A DNA stretch of 64,000 bases from Gemmata massiliana. GTDB taxonomy: Bacteria > Planctomycetota > Planctomycetia > Gemmatales > Gemmataceae. Below, piece by piece: positions 53,999 to 63,941 of the stretch (position 1 is its first letter; each line of letters begins with the position of its first letter). The stretch spans positions 10,003,738 through 10,067,737 of the forward strand of contig NZ_LR593886.1 of assembly GCF_901538265.1 (NCBI RefSeq). The letters are read 5' to 3'. The position numbers were made by a program, and so were the translations under genes. Below the pieces are notes generated by a model that was given only the letters and a program-made list of their open reading frames with translations, was not told the DNA's origin and ran no database searches.

Positions 53999-54760
53999 TT
54001 ATCCGCGCTTCGCGCGTTTTGCGGGCTTCGGGGGTGTTCGCTTACTCGTCTTGGTCGCCGAACGCTTGTTGGCCGGCGTTCCTCCAACCGCTCCGCCGCT
54101 CGCACCGGCTTCAGCCGGCAGTTCCTCTTCGTCCGAAGTTTCGTCCTCGTCGAGAGGGCCGCTTCCCATCGCCCCCTGCAGGTCCGCATTGTTTACCGCG
54201 CCGCTACCAACAGTCGTCCCGGCCAGACCACCGACCGCGGCCCCACCGCCCGGGGTACCTGCCGCGTGAGTGTCGCTCGAATCCGCACCCAAATCACGGC
54301 CGACAACGCGCTGGGGCTTTTCTGTCCGGGATTCGTGCCCCGGTTCCCCGAGCCACTCCGCGGGGCGCCCGTCATTAACGTTCACAGCGCGCCCGGACTG
54401 TAGCTTTTCGGCACACGCGACACAGTGGCGGGCGTAGGGGATCGCACTAAGCCGGGCGGCCCCGATGTCGCGCTTGCACTCCTGGCACCGGCCGTAGGTG
54501 CTTTGCTCGATGCGGTCCAGAGCGGCGATCGCTTCGTCACGGATGTACGTTTCGTTCTCCAGGAGAGTCGCATCAAGTTCTTGCGAAAACGTCCCGGTAC
54601 CGAGGTCGGCCAGGTGCATCGGGGCGTTCGACACCCCGCCCCCACTTTCCCCACCCAACGGCACGCGAACTTCGGCTTCCAGTGAAGCCGCCGTAGCCCC
54701 AACGCGGTCCACCAACTCGCCCAAGAGCTTCCGATATCGATCAAGTTGTTGCTTGTTCAT
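53999..54760 (-). CDS. DksA/TraR-type C4 zinc-finger protein with long basic tail
   Basis: A 253-residue protein. The helical N-terminal part (about 1-90) resembles the DksA coiled-coil and ends [20 protein letters not shown] followed by HCVACA, a C4 zinc finger (C-x2-C-x17-C-x2-C). DksA-type proteins act on RNA polymerase with ppGpp; the DxxDxA tip of DksA is not obvious here, so the function may differ. The C-terminal half is a low-complexity Gly/Ala/acidic stretch ending in a lysine-rich tail ([14 protein letters not shown]). It faces away from cysK. Confidence 0.75.
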   Translation of the reverse strand: MNKQQLDRYRKLLGELVDRVGATAASLEAEVRVPLGGESGGGVSNAPMHLADLGTGTFSQELDATLLENETYIRDEAIAALDRIEQSTYGRCQECKRDIGAARLSAIPYARHCVACAEKLQSGRAVNVNDGRPAEWLGEPGHESRTEKPQRVVGRDLGADSSDTHAAGTPGGGAAVGGLAGTTVGSGAVNNADLQGAMGSGPLDEDETSDEEELPAEAGASGGAVGGTPANKRSATKTSKRTPPKPAKRAKRG

Positions 54761-54835
54761 GGCTCACTCCACCAGTTGTCCATCAGAGCGCTTGTGGTGA
54801 AGCAGTAATCGTGCCTCGTTGCGAGAATAATGACT

Positions 54836-54883
54836 GTACCGAGTGCGAACCCGAGTTCTCCTCAAACGGAGCGAACTCGGTAC
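54836..54883 (+). promoter_or_regulatory. Alternative hairpins upstream of cysK
   Basis: Left arm 54836-54844 pairs with 54875-54883 (9 bp), while 54851-54858 pairs with 54873-54880 (8 bp); the two share bases, so only one can form at a time. They lie about 110-155 bases before cysK, where a leader RNA might fold. No T-tract follows, so an attenuator is not proven. Confidence 0.35.
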
Positions 54884-54990
54884 GAACGTTGCGCACGTCA
54901 ACTTGTCCCGCACGTATCCTCTGCTTAGACTTCCAGATAGTGCAGAACCCAACTCTAAATACTCATGCTTCGCGCGGAGGAACCTCTCAA

Positions 54991-55983
<993 letters not shown>

Positions 55984-55993
55984 TCGCTGAAGT

Positions 55994-56034
55994 GCTGCGT
56001 CCGGAGCGGCTTGCTTGCTCGCCCCGGACGCGGC
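55994..56034. terminator. Hairpin between convergent cysK and LRR genes
   Basis: 11-bp arms (55994-56004 and 56024-56034, one G-T pair) around a 19-base loop. Neither side has a strong T-run; still, its place between convergent genes fits a shared terminator. Confidence 0.5.
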
Positions 56035-56038
56035 AACG

Positions 56039-57220
56039 TCAGTTGCTGATGCGACACTTCGGCAGCGCAGTCCGAAATTCCTTTCGGCCCATCGCCGTCA
56101 CTTTCGTGCTGCCCAGTTCCAGTTCGGTCAGATTCTTGAGCGCCGTCAGTTCTTTCAAACCTGCGTCTGTTATCTCGGTACCGTCGAGGTCAAGGTGAAC
56201 GAGGTGCGAGAGTTTCGCTACGTCTTTTAACCCCGCGTCCGTCACCTTCGTGCCGGTCAGTCCCAGGTGCGTGAACTTTTTGAGCGCGGCCAGTTCCTTA
56301 AAACTCGTTCCCGTCACGCCCGTGTGAGTCAGGTCGAGGTGGCTCAGATCCTTGAGAGCAGCCAGTTCCTTGAGCCCCGCGTCGGTCACCTTCGTACTGC
56401 GCAAGTTAAGGTGCGTCAGCGTCGTCAAACTGGCCACGTCCCTCAATCCCGCGTCCGATACTTCCGTGTTGATGACGTTCAGCCGAGTCAGGCGCTTGAA
56501 CCCTGTCAATTCTCTCAGCCCCGGTCCCGCCACCTTCGTGCTGCTCAGATCGAGGTGTACCAAGCCTTTGAACTCCGCCAATTCTTTCAAATCCGCGTCC
56601 GTTACTCCCGTTTGGTGCAGGTCCAGGTGAGCGAGGTCGAGCGCCGCGAGTTCCTTCAGTCCGGCCCCGGTCACCTTCGTGTTGTCCAGTTCGAGGTAAG
56701 CGAGATTTTTGAGGACCGCAACTTCCTTGAGCCCCGCGTCCGTGATTTTCGTGCCGCCCAGATAAAGGTGAGTCAAGTTCTTGAGTGCAGTCAGCTCTTT
56801 AAGCCCTACGTCCGTTGTCGCCGTGAATTCGAGGTGAAGGTGGGTCAGAAGTTTGAAGCCCGCCACTTCTTTTAGCCCCTGGTTCGTCACCTGTTTGGAG
56901 GCGCTCAAACGGAGCACGGTGAGGTTCTCGAGAACGGCCAGATCCTTGAGCCCGGTCCCCGTCACACCCGTGTTACTCAAATCGAGAAGTGTGAGGCTTT
57001 TAAGAGAGGACAGCTCTTTCAGCCCCACGTCCGTTATCTCCTTACCCGCCAGGGTGACGGCAATAACCGGTTTGCTGTCACGTTTGTTGTCGCACACAAC
57101 CGCGCCGCCCATCCGCAAAACGAACGCGACGGCCGCACGCTCGGTGTCGTCGGCTCGAACCGGAGCAGCGGAAGCCAAAGCGAACCACAAAGCGCCCCCG
57201 CACAGTAGCGACCGTGACAT
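56039..57220 (-). CDS. Exported leucine-rich repeat protein
   Basis: A 393-residue protein with a signal peptide (about 1-23, ending PVRA) followed by about 13 consecutive 24-residue leucine-rich repeats of the type LTHLxLxxTKVTDAGLKELAALKN. The regular repeat gives a curved solenoid likely exported to the periplasm or cell surface and binding a protein partner. Repeats are close to one another in sequence, so they arose by recent duplication. It ends KCRISN. Start 57220 has AAGGGGA upstream and the signal peptide. Its partner is unknown. Confidence 0.85.
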   Translation of the reverse strand: MSRSLLCGGALWFALASAAPVRADDTERAAVAFVLRMGGAVVCDNKRDSKPVIAVTLAGKEITDVGLKELSSLKSLTLLDLSNTGVTGTGLKDLAVLENLTVLRLSASKQVTNQGLKEVAGFKLLTHLHLEFTATTDVGLKELTALKNLTHLYLGGTKITDAGLKEVAVLKNLAYLELDNTKVTGAGLKELAALDLAHLDLHQTGVTDADLKELAEFKGLVHLDLSSTKVAGPGLRELTGFKRLTRLNVINTEVSDAGLRDVASLTTLTHLNLRSTKVTDAGLKELAALKDLSHLDLTHTGVTGTSFKELAALKKFTHLGLTGTKVTDAGLKDVAKLSHLVHLDLDGTEITDAGLKELTALKNLTELELGSTKVTAMGRKEFRTALPKCRISN

Positions 57221-57382
57221 GTTTTTCCCCTTTGATTGCGTGAACGGGCGTGCTCCGGGCGCGCTGATGCTACCACACTCAGACGACGAGACAAGATTCA
57301 AGGATTACCCACCCCGGCAACAAACAACGTCTTTTGTCGCTCGCGCTTCCGGACGTGCCACTGATCCTGGTACGATCGGGTC

Positions 57383-58633
57383 ATGAACGAGCACATCGCA
57401 TTTCTGCACGCGATCCGCGCCGACCCGGACGACGACACCGTTCGGCTCGCGTTCGCGGACTGGCTCGACGAACGCGCCGACCCGCTCGGGGAGTTCATTC
57501 GCGTTCAAATCGAACTGGAGCCGATTCGCTTCCGCATCGACGACCCGCGCGCGGACGAGCTTCATGCACGCGAGGACGAGTTACTTCGCAAACACAGAGA
57601 TGAGTGGATTGGCGGCGCAGCGCACTTCCCCAACCCGACCGACTTCGGGCCGGTATTTCGGCGCGGGTTTCCCGACTATGCGTGCCTGTCGCTCGACACG
57701 TTTTTGACACAAGGCGAGGCGCTCTTTGCGGCGGTTCCCACACTCCGCGAGGTGGCACTGTACGGCCTCGCGAACAGGGGCTCAGAGCTAACGATGTGCC
57801 CGCTCCTCGCGAAGCTCGACACCCTCGAAATCGCCGACTGGCTAACCGAAGACGATGCGATTTCGCTCTCGGTCTCCCCGCACCTGGATCGCATCTCGCG
57901 CTTCAAATTGTGGGTCGGTGGCGAACCGTACTTTCTGCGTGAACTGGCGAAACAAGCCGGCGCGACGTGGCCGCACGAGATCGAATTGGTGCAGGTCTGC
58001 GGTGGCACCGGGTGTTTCACGCGCTTCGAGGCGACACGAGCCCGTGAGCGAAACGTTGAAGCCGATTCTTTCGCGGGTGAAGCCAACAAAGCGTGCTCGC
58101 GCGAATTGGTTCGTGTGACGCGCCCATTTGAGCGCGCGTTTCCGCTCAGTGGCAAGATAAGTGGAACCTGTTGCGCGGGTCACCTTCCCGACGGAAGCAA
58201 AGTGCTCGCGGGCGGAAGCGTCCATCACTGGTTCCTTGCCACATTCACGGAAGGGGGACACTGCCAGAGCATGAATTCTCGATCGAACGACGTTCACTAT
58301 CAATTTCGCGCTGGGACTCCAGAATTTCGGCTGGAACTCGACGCGGCGTTTCAAGAGTGGGTACAGGAAGACCTCCGGTTAAAACCCGGTCTCATTTGGG
58401 TCCGCGAGTTCGACGAGTCGGACCTGCGCGTGGCACTGTGGCCGCGGCACATTAGTGAGTACATTGCTGATCCGAACCCGCACCGAGAGGCGACCACGAC
58501 CGGGTCCGAATTTGATTGGCAGAATCGAGGTGGGGAAGCACGCGGGTGGCTCGAGTACCGGAACTTCGTCATCGACAATAATCGAGAGACCTGGGCCACC
58601 TGGCGCGGACAGACTTACCACCTTGAGCTTTAA
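57383..58633 (+). CDS. TIGR02996 domain protein with long C-terminal region
   Basis: A 416-residue protein. The first 30 residues carry the companion motif (AFLHAIRADPDDDTVRLAFA then DWLDERADPLGEF). Residues about 90-220 show degenerate leucine-rich repeats (LREVALYGLANRG, LAKLDTLEIADWL). The C-terminal third, with several Trp and Tyr residues (WATWRGQTYHLEL at the end), is unlike the other TIGR02996 proteins in the window. No ribosome-binding site is clear. Unknown function. Confidence 0.8.
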   Translation: MNEHIAFLHAIRADPDDDTVRLAFADWLDERADPLGEFIRVQIELEPIRFRIDDPRADELHAREDELLRKHRDEWIGGAAHFPNPTDFGPVFRRGFPDYACLSLDTFLTQGEALFAAVPTLREVALYGLANRGSELTMCPLLAKLDTLEIADWLTEDDAISLSVSPHLDRISRFKLWVGGEPYFLRELAKQAGATWPHEIELVQVCGGTGCFTRFEATRARERNVEADSFAGEANKACSRELVRVTRPFERAFPLSGKISGTCCAGHLPDGSKVLAGGSVHHWFLATFTEGGHCQSMNSRSNDVHYQFRAGTPEFRLELDAAFQEWVQEDLRLKPGLIWVREFDESDLRVALWPRHISEYIADPNPHREATTTGSEFDWQNRGGEARGWLEYRNFVIDNNRETWATWRGQTYHLEL

Positions 58634-58779
58634 GCGCCCTTCTCGTCACTTCGGTACTTCGCGCGGCGGCCGCCGATCCGCTACAATGCTCACCATCACA
58701 CCTCGCGGGTGCCGTTGAGCCGGTCGGGACGCGAACCTGTCCCGACCCAGGAACCGGCGCCGACCACGGAGACCTCTCA

Positions 58780-59469
58780 ATGCCCAGCCCGTTCCCGGGA
58801 ATGGACCCGTACCTCGAAACGCCGAAGCTGTGGCCCGCGTTCCAGCACCAGTTACTCGCGTGCCTCTACCAGATCCTCCTCCCGGGGCTCGTGGACCGGT
58901 ACCGCGCCCGCGTCGGCACGCGCACCTACGTTTCCGAAATGCCGCTGTTCACCTCGATCATTCGAGAGCAGTTCGCGGAGGAGTACATCGAGATCCGCAA
59001 CCGCACCGACGGGAAGCTCGTCACGTTGCTCGAAGTGGTCGGCCCCGCGAACAAGACCACCCCGGCCGGGCGACAGGCATACCTCGACGCGCGCCAGCAG
59101 GCCGTGGCACAGCGGGCCGGCATTGTTGAGATCGACCTCATCATGCAGGGCAAGCCAATGCTCACGTACTCGCGTGACGGGCTGCCGGAGTACGACTACG
59201 CAGTCACCGTAACGCGCTCCAACGCGCCCGACCGCTACGAGATCTACACGTCCACGCTCCAAAAGAAACTGCCGAAGTTCAAGCTCCCGCTCGCGGCCGA
59301 CGACCGCGACGCGCTCCTGGACCTACAAGCCGCGTTCGCACGCGCCTACGACCTCGGCACGTTCAGCAGTCAGATCGATTACAAAAATGCCCCGCCGCCC
59401 GATGTGCCTTTTACCGATGCGCACCGCACATGGTCCGATGAGCTGCTGAAGCAGATGAAATTGCGCTGA
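58780..59469 (+). CDS. DUF4058 family protein
   Basis: A 229-residue protein opening MPSPFPGMDPYLE, the DUF4058 signature (a family common in planctomycetes and cyanobacteria). The middle carries EIRNRTDGKLVTLLEVVGPANK, conserved in the family, followed by GIVEIDLIMQGKP. No activity is known; some relatives are near restriction-like genes. GGAG precedes the ATG. It stands alone in a gene-poor stretch. Confidence 0.88.
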   Translation: MPSPFPGMDPYLETPKLWPAFQHQLLACLYQILLPGLVDRYRARVGTRTYVSEMPLFTSIIREQFAEEYIEIRNRTDGKLVTLLEVVGPANKTTPAGRQAYLDARQQAVAQRAGIVEIDLIMQGKPMLTYSRDGLPEYDYAVTVTRSNAPDRYEIYTSTLQKKLPKFKLPLAADDRDALLDLQAAFARAYDLGTFSSQIDYKNAPPPDVPFTDAHRTWSDELLKQMKLR

Positions 59470-59840
59470 TTGCTGATGAGTTCGTGTTCTAAGGTCTCAC
59501 GACTCTAATGAACCGTACCGACCGGCAACACTCGCACATTTCCAGCGCCGTGTTCTCAATGTTCCCGCCCTGCATTAATCGAAGTGGCCCGCATTCGTGT
59601 GCCCGAGCACAGGCGCGAATACTGCAATCAATTCTTCACTGAAAATCTCTCGGCTAACGCGCGAATTCTGCGCTGTCTAGCATAATTTTGCCGCTTTGTG
59701 GTTGACCAGCGGTCGGCTTTTGTGGCTAGTATCTGTTATCCGGGCAAATCCGGATTAAAATCGTGCGATAACTGAACCCGAGACGCGTTGGCTCGGCGCC
59801 CATCCATCGACTCGCGGTGACAGGGCACTGAGGCGCGAGA
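59470..59840. other. 371-base interval without a gene
   Basis: AT-richer than neighbours; no convincing ORF, RNA or strong hairpin was found. It should hold the promoter of the kinase-fusion gene at 59841. Confidence 0.4.
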
Positions 59841-62141
59841 ATGGATCGCTCCGCGCGAAGGATCGCCAGCCGGCTTACACGGAGTTCGTTAGCCGTGGAA
59901 ACTTCCGCGTATCGTTCGCTCCCGATGACAGCTTCGTACCAGCCCTCGTTCGCCGCCCCCGTGCCCCTACCGCTCTTGCAGCGGTTACTCACCCGGGGCG
60001 TGATCGCGAGCGAGGACTACGAAGGGTTAAAGCCCGACGACCGGCAGGCCGTGGAACGCGCTGCGACCGACGACCTACTGATCGATACCCTCGTCCGCAC
60101 GCGCCTCTTAACCGAATTTCAGGCCCTCAAAATTCGCTCGGGCCGGCTCCACACACTCGTTCTGGGCAACTACCGCCTACTCGATCACATTGCCACGGGT
60201 GGCATGGGCATCGTGTATCGCGCCGAGCACCGGCAACTGCGCACGGTCGTCGCGGTAAAGGCTCTGCCCCCCTCTCCGGACGTGAACCCCCGCACGCTGG
60301 CGCGGTTCTACCAAGAAGCGCGTTCCGTTGGGAAGCTAAAGCACCCGAACATCGTTGCGGCCATCGACGCGGGCGAAGAACCGGCCTCCGGCCCGGACAG
60401 CCCGTCGCAACCGTATTTCGTGATGGAGTACCTCCAGGGCGTGGACCTGGAACGGGCCGCAAGCGCCGCGCCGCTTCCTATCGGACTCGCGTGCCAGATC
60501 GCGCACCAAGTTGCAGACGCGCTCATCGAAGCGCACCGGCTCGGACTCGTTCACCGCGACATCAAACCGAGTAACGTGCTAATCACCGCGGACGGGCAAG
60601 CGAAGCTGCTCGACTTCGGTCTGGCGCGGCTCCCGGGCGAAGAACGGATCACGCGCACCGGCGCACAGCTCGGCACCGTGGGTTACATGGCCCCCGAACA
60701 AACCCGCAACGCGCACTTGGTGGACGCCCGCGCGGACGTGTTCGGCCTCGGTTGCACGCTCTATTACGCACTGACGGGACAAGCTCCGTTCAGCGACATG
60801 ATTGCGACGTTCGGACCACCGCCGTCCGCACGCACGCAGCGATCCGAAATCCCCGCCGGCCTGGACGCGGTGCTCAGTCGGATGATGGTTGCCGAAGTGG
60901 ACCAGCGGTACCCGACGGCCGAAGCCGCGATGCGGGCCTTGCTCCCGTTCCTCCCGAACGCCGCGGTCGCGCTACCCGTCGCCGCCACGCCATTTGTGCG
61001 CCCGGCCGTTTCAGCAGACGCTGGGCCAGCAACCACGCACACCGCGCCCGGCCGCGTGCTCATCGTAGACGATCAGCAGGACATTCGCCGATTGTGCCGG
61101 GTCGCGCTCGGGGCAGACGGATTGGTGTGCGACGAAGTGGGGAACGGTCCCGATGCCGTTGCGCTCGGGTCCGCGACTGCTTACGATCTCGTGCTCCTCG
61201 ACGTGGACCTGCCAGGCTTCAGTGGCGAAGAGGTGCTCCGGCGCTTGCGCCAGCGCCCGCCCACGCGGAACCTCAAAGTTGTCATGTTCTCCGGCGCGGC
61301 GAGCGGGGACGAACTGTCCCGCATCATGCTCGCCGGGGCGGACGACTTCCTCACCAAGCCCTTCAGCGTCGTTCAACTCCGCGCCCGCGTGAAGTCCGCG
61401 CTGCGGTTGAAGGAAGCACAGGATCGCTCCGACGTTCTGAACCGCGAACTGCTCACCGTGAACGCGGAACTGGAGCAAGCCGTGGAAGCGCGCGACGGCG
61501 AACTGATCCGCGCCCGCAACGGGTTGGTTCTGGCACTCGCGAAGCTGATCGAGCACCGGTCCACGGAAACCGGCAAGCACCTGCTCCGGCTCCAGCGCTA
61601 CTGTCGCGTGCTCGCCGAAGCCGTGGCCAGTGTCCCCGCCTACACGAGTACGGTGGACGCGAATTTCATTCGGATGCTGGAAGACGCGGCCCCGCTCCAC
61701 GACATCGGCAAAGCCGCGCTGCCGGACCACATTCTGAACAAGCCGGGTCCGCTCGATTCGGGCGAGCGGCTCCTGATGCAGGCCCACACTACGATCGGTG
61801 CGGACACGCTCCGTGAGGTGGCGCGCCAGCACTCGTTCGCGACCGCGTTCCTGCACGTCGCCATCGACATTGCCCGGTGCCACCACGAGCGCTGGGACGG
61901 GACCGGGTACCCGGACCGACTCGTGGGCGAAAGCATCCCGCTCGTCGCGCGGCTCCTCGCGATCGCCGACGTGTACGACGCTCTGCGGAGCCGGCGCGTG
62001 TACAAGCCGGGCCTGTCGCACCATACGACGGTGCTGACGATGACCGAGGGGTCGCCCGGTCACTTCGATCCCAGTCTGCTTGATGTGTTCGTGCGAATCG
62101 CCCCGCAGTTCGACCGCATTTTCCGCGAGTTTGGCGAGTAG
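59841..62141 (+). CDS. Ser/Thr kinase - receiver - HD-GYP fusion protein
   Basis: A 766-residue three-part signalling protein. An N-terminal helical leader typical of planctomycete kinases (about 46-108) leads into a Ser/Thr kinase domain (about 111-370) with GGMGIVY glycine loop, Lys 140, HRD catalytic loop (Asp 239) and DFG (Asp 258). A receiver domain follows (about 405-520: VDDQQDIR, phospho-Asp 454 in LLDVDLPG, Lys 506). The C-terminal HD-GYP domain (about 560-750) has HDIGK (His 620, Asp 621), HHERWDGTGYP and ADVYDALR, the markers of c-di-GMP phosphodiesterases. Start 59841 has GAGG seven bases upstream; an alternative is Met 29. Confidence 0.88.
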   Translation: MDRSARRIASRLTRSSLAVETSAYRSLPMTASYQPSFAAPVPLPLLQRLLTRGVIASEDYEGLKPDDRQAVERAATDDLLIDTLVRTRLLTEFQALKIRSGRLHTLVLGNYRLLDHIATGGMGIVYRAEHRQLRTVVAVKALPPSPDVNPRTLARFYQEARSVGKLKHPNIVAAIDAGEEPASGPDSPSQPYFVMEYLQGVDLERAASAAPLPIGLACQIAHQVADALIEAHRLGLVHRDIKPSNVLITADGQAKLLDFGLARLPGEERITRTGAQLGTVGYMAPEQTRNAHLVDARADVFGLGCTLYYALTGQAPFSDMIATFGPPPSARTQRSEIPAGLDAVLSRMMVAEVDQRYPTAEAAMRALLPFLPNAAVALPVAATPFVRPAVSADAGPATTHTAPGRVLIVDDQQDIRRLCRVALGADGLVCDEVGNGPDAVALGSATAYDLVLLDVDLPGFSGEEVLRRLRQRPPTRNLKVVMFSGAASGDELSRIMLAGADDFLTKPFSVVQLRARVKSALRLKEAQDRSDVLNRELLTVNAELEQAVEARDGELIRARNGLVLALAKLIEHRSTETGKHLLRLQRYCRVLAEAVASVPAYTSTVDANFIRMLEDAAPLHDIGKAALPDHILNKPGPLDSGERLLMQAHTTIGADTLREVARQHSFATAFLHVAIDIARCHHERWDGTGYPDRLVGESIPLVARLLAIADVYDALRSRRVYKPGLSHHTTVLTMTEGSPGHFDPSLLDVFVRIAPQFDRIFREFGE

Positions 62142-62305
62142 TCGACCGGGTTCGTTTTCACATCTGTGCTGCTCAGAGCCACGAGCACCTTCACGCCGAT
62201 TTCACGGTGTTCGCGGCTATTTCAACTTCGACGAGCGGTATCAATTAGGTTCCATAGCCACGCCTTCCGTCATCTTTTATTGCCTCCCGCGCCAGGAGTA
62301 CGTCC

Positions 62306-63358
62306 ATGCCCCACCCGCGCTCGGGTCGTTCGGCATTTACCCTAATCGAACTGCTCGTGGTGATCGCCATCATCGCGATTCTCATCGGCCTGTTGCTCCC
62401 CGCGGTGCAAAAAGTGCGCGAGGCCGCGGCCCGTATGAGCTGCTCGAACAACATGAAGCAACTCGGCCTGGCCGCGATGAACTACGAGAGCAGCTACGGG
62501 AAACTGCCACCGAGCCTGATCGTGGAACTGGGCGCGGCCCCGGGCAGCCCCGGGAACGCCGGCTACCCGTACCCCGGTATCGTTCACTCATGGGCGGCGA
62601 ACTTCCTGCCGTACATCGAGCAGGGGAACGTGAGCCAGCTCTACAACATGAGTTACCCGTGGTTCTCCAGCCCCTCGGTTGTACCGGGAACGCCGGACAA
62701 CGTGGGCGCGCTGCGGAACCAGATCAAGACGTTCCTCTGCCCGTCCGCCCCGGGCGGGAACACGCGGACGGTGAGTGGCACGTACAAGTTCGTCGCCACG
62801 TTCCCGTACCAGAACCTCGCGGTCACCGACTACGCGACCAATAGCTCGATCAACCCCGGCTCGATCACGTTCTTCGGGTACCCCGCGGGGACGTCGCAGA
62901 CGCAGTTGTTCAGCGCGATGCGACCGCAACTGCGAGGGGCTGGCCTGCCGCTGATCTCCTACCCAGCGATGGAGCCGTTCACGATCGTCGCGGTCACCGA
63001 CGGCACGAGCAACACCATTCTGCTGTGCGAGAGCGCCGGGCGCCCGCAGTTCTTCGTCGGCGGCGTGCTCAATTCCTCGAAGACGCTCAACGACGGCGGC
63101 TGGGGGCACCACGAGAACGACTACGGCTTGGACGGGGCCGTATCGAAGACGGACACCTCCAGCCCCGGCAACTGCGTCATTAACTGTCACAACGACAACG
63201 AAACGTATGCGTTCCACACGGGCGGCGCGAACCATGTCTTCGCCGATGGCAGCGTGCGCTTCGTCAAGGACTCGATCAACCCGCAGACCTACGCGGCGCT
63301 CATCACTGCACAGGGTGGCGGGATGACCACGGCCGAAGTCAGCCCGGGTACCGACTGA
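62306..63358 (+). CDS. DUF1559 protein with type IV prepilin-like N-terminus
   Basis: A 350-residue protein with the prepilin leader motif SAFTLIELLVVIAIIAI (about 9-25) as in planctomycete DUF1559 proteins, followed by the DUF1559 domain (KMSCSNNMKQLGLAAMNYES-type, here MSCSNNMKQLGLAAMNYESS). The C-terminal H-x9-DG motif is HTGGANHVFADGSVRFVK (about 313-330). These form large paralogous families in planctomycetes, probably surface or pseudopilus proteins. AGGAG precedes the ATG. A lipoprotein gene follows, a common pairing. Confidence 0.92.
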   Translation: MPHPRSGRSAFTLIELLVVIAIIAILIGLLLPAVQKVREAAARMSCSNNMKQLGLAAMNYESSYGKLPPSLIVELGAAPGSPGNAGYPYPGIVHSWAANFLPYIEQGNVSQLYNMSYPWFSSPSVVPGTPDNVGALRNQIKTFLCPSAPGGNTRTVSGTYKFVATFPYQNLAVTDYATNSSINPGSITFFGYPAGTSQTQLFSAMRPQLRGAGLPLISYPAMEPFTIVAVTDGTSNTILLCESAGRPQFFVGGVLNSSKTLNDGGWGHHENDYGLDGAVSKTDTSSPGNCVINCHNDNETYAFHTGGANHVFADGSVRFVKDSINPQTYAALITAQGGGMTTAEVSPGTD

Positions 63359-63377
63359 GCACGAACCAGCAATTCGC

Positions 63378-63402
63378 GCGAGCGGATCTCTGACCCGCTC
63401 GC
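63378..63402 (+). terminator. Hairpin after the DUF1559 gene
   Basis: 8-bp stem GCGAGCGG/CCGCTCGC with a 9-base loop, followed by TTCACC; a modest terminator between the DUF1559 gene and the lipoprotein. Confidence 0.5.
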
Positions 63403-63485
63403 TTCACCTAAACACGCGCGTTGCGCCGGTTCGCTCGGGACCGGTGCTTTGGTACTTTCACACTCAACACATCAGATCTTGAATC

Positions 63486-63929
63486 ATGATGACGCGCCTT
63501 TTCTGCACTGGAATTTGTCTCTTCACACTCGCTGGGTGCGGGGGCACCGGGAAGCCGGACGCGCTCCCGTCCGGTGGGAAGGTGACGTTCAACAAGACCA
63601 CGCCGCCCGTCGGCGCGTTGGTGGTGTTCCACCCAGTAGACCCCGCGTTCGAGAAACGGATCGGCGGGAAACCGTTTGGGAAAGTGAAAGAGGACGGCAC
63701 CTTCGCGCTGACGACCTTCGCCGAGGGCGATGGTGCCCCCGAGGGCGAGTACGGCGTGACCATCGATTGGCGCCCGCCCGCGAAGGAGAATAAGACGGGG
63801 TTCTCGCTCACCGAGGGCTCGGCGGGTCCGGCCAAACTCAACCCGAAATACGGCAACCCGCAACAGCCGTTTACCAAGGTAACGGTGAAGAAGGGCGACA
63901 TCAATCAGTTCTCGTTTAACGTGGACTGA
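63486..63929 (+). CDS. Planctomycete lipoprotein with carboxypeptidase-regulatory-like domain
   Basis: A 147-residue protein with signal peptide and lipobox LAGC (about 15-18). The mature part begins SGGKVTFNKTTPPVGALVVF, a beta-sandwich typical of small planctomycete lipoproteins, and includes GKVKEDGTFALTTFAEGDGAP-type strands. It often follows DUF1559 genes, as here. Met 1 or Met 2 may be the start (no ribosome-binding site is clear). Unknown function. Confidence 0.8.
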   Translation: MMTRLFCTGICLFTLAGCGGTGKPDALPSGGKVTFNKTTPPVGALVVFHPVDPAFEKRIGGKPFGKVKEDGTFALTTFAEGDGAPEGEYGVTIDWRPPAKENKTGFSLTEGSAGPAKLNPKYGNPQQPFTKVTVKKGDINQFSFNVD

Positions 63930-63941
63930 GCGCCCTGTTCG

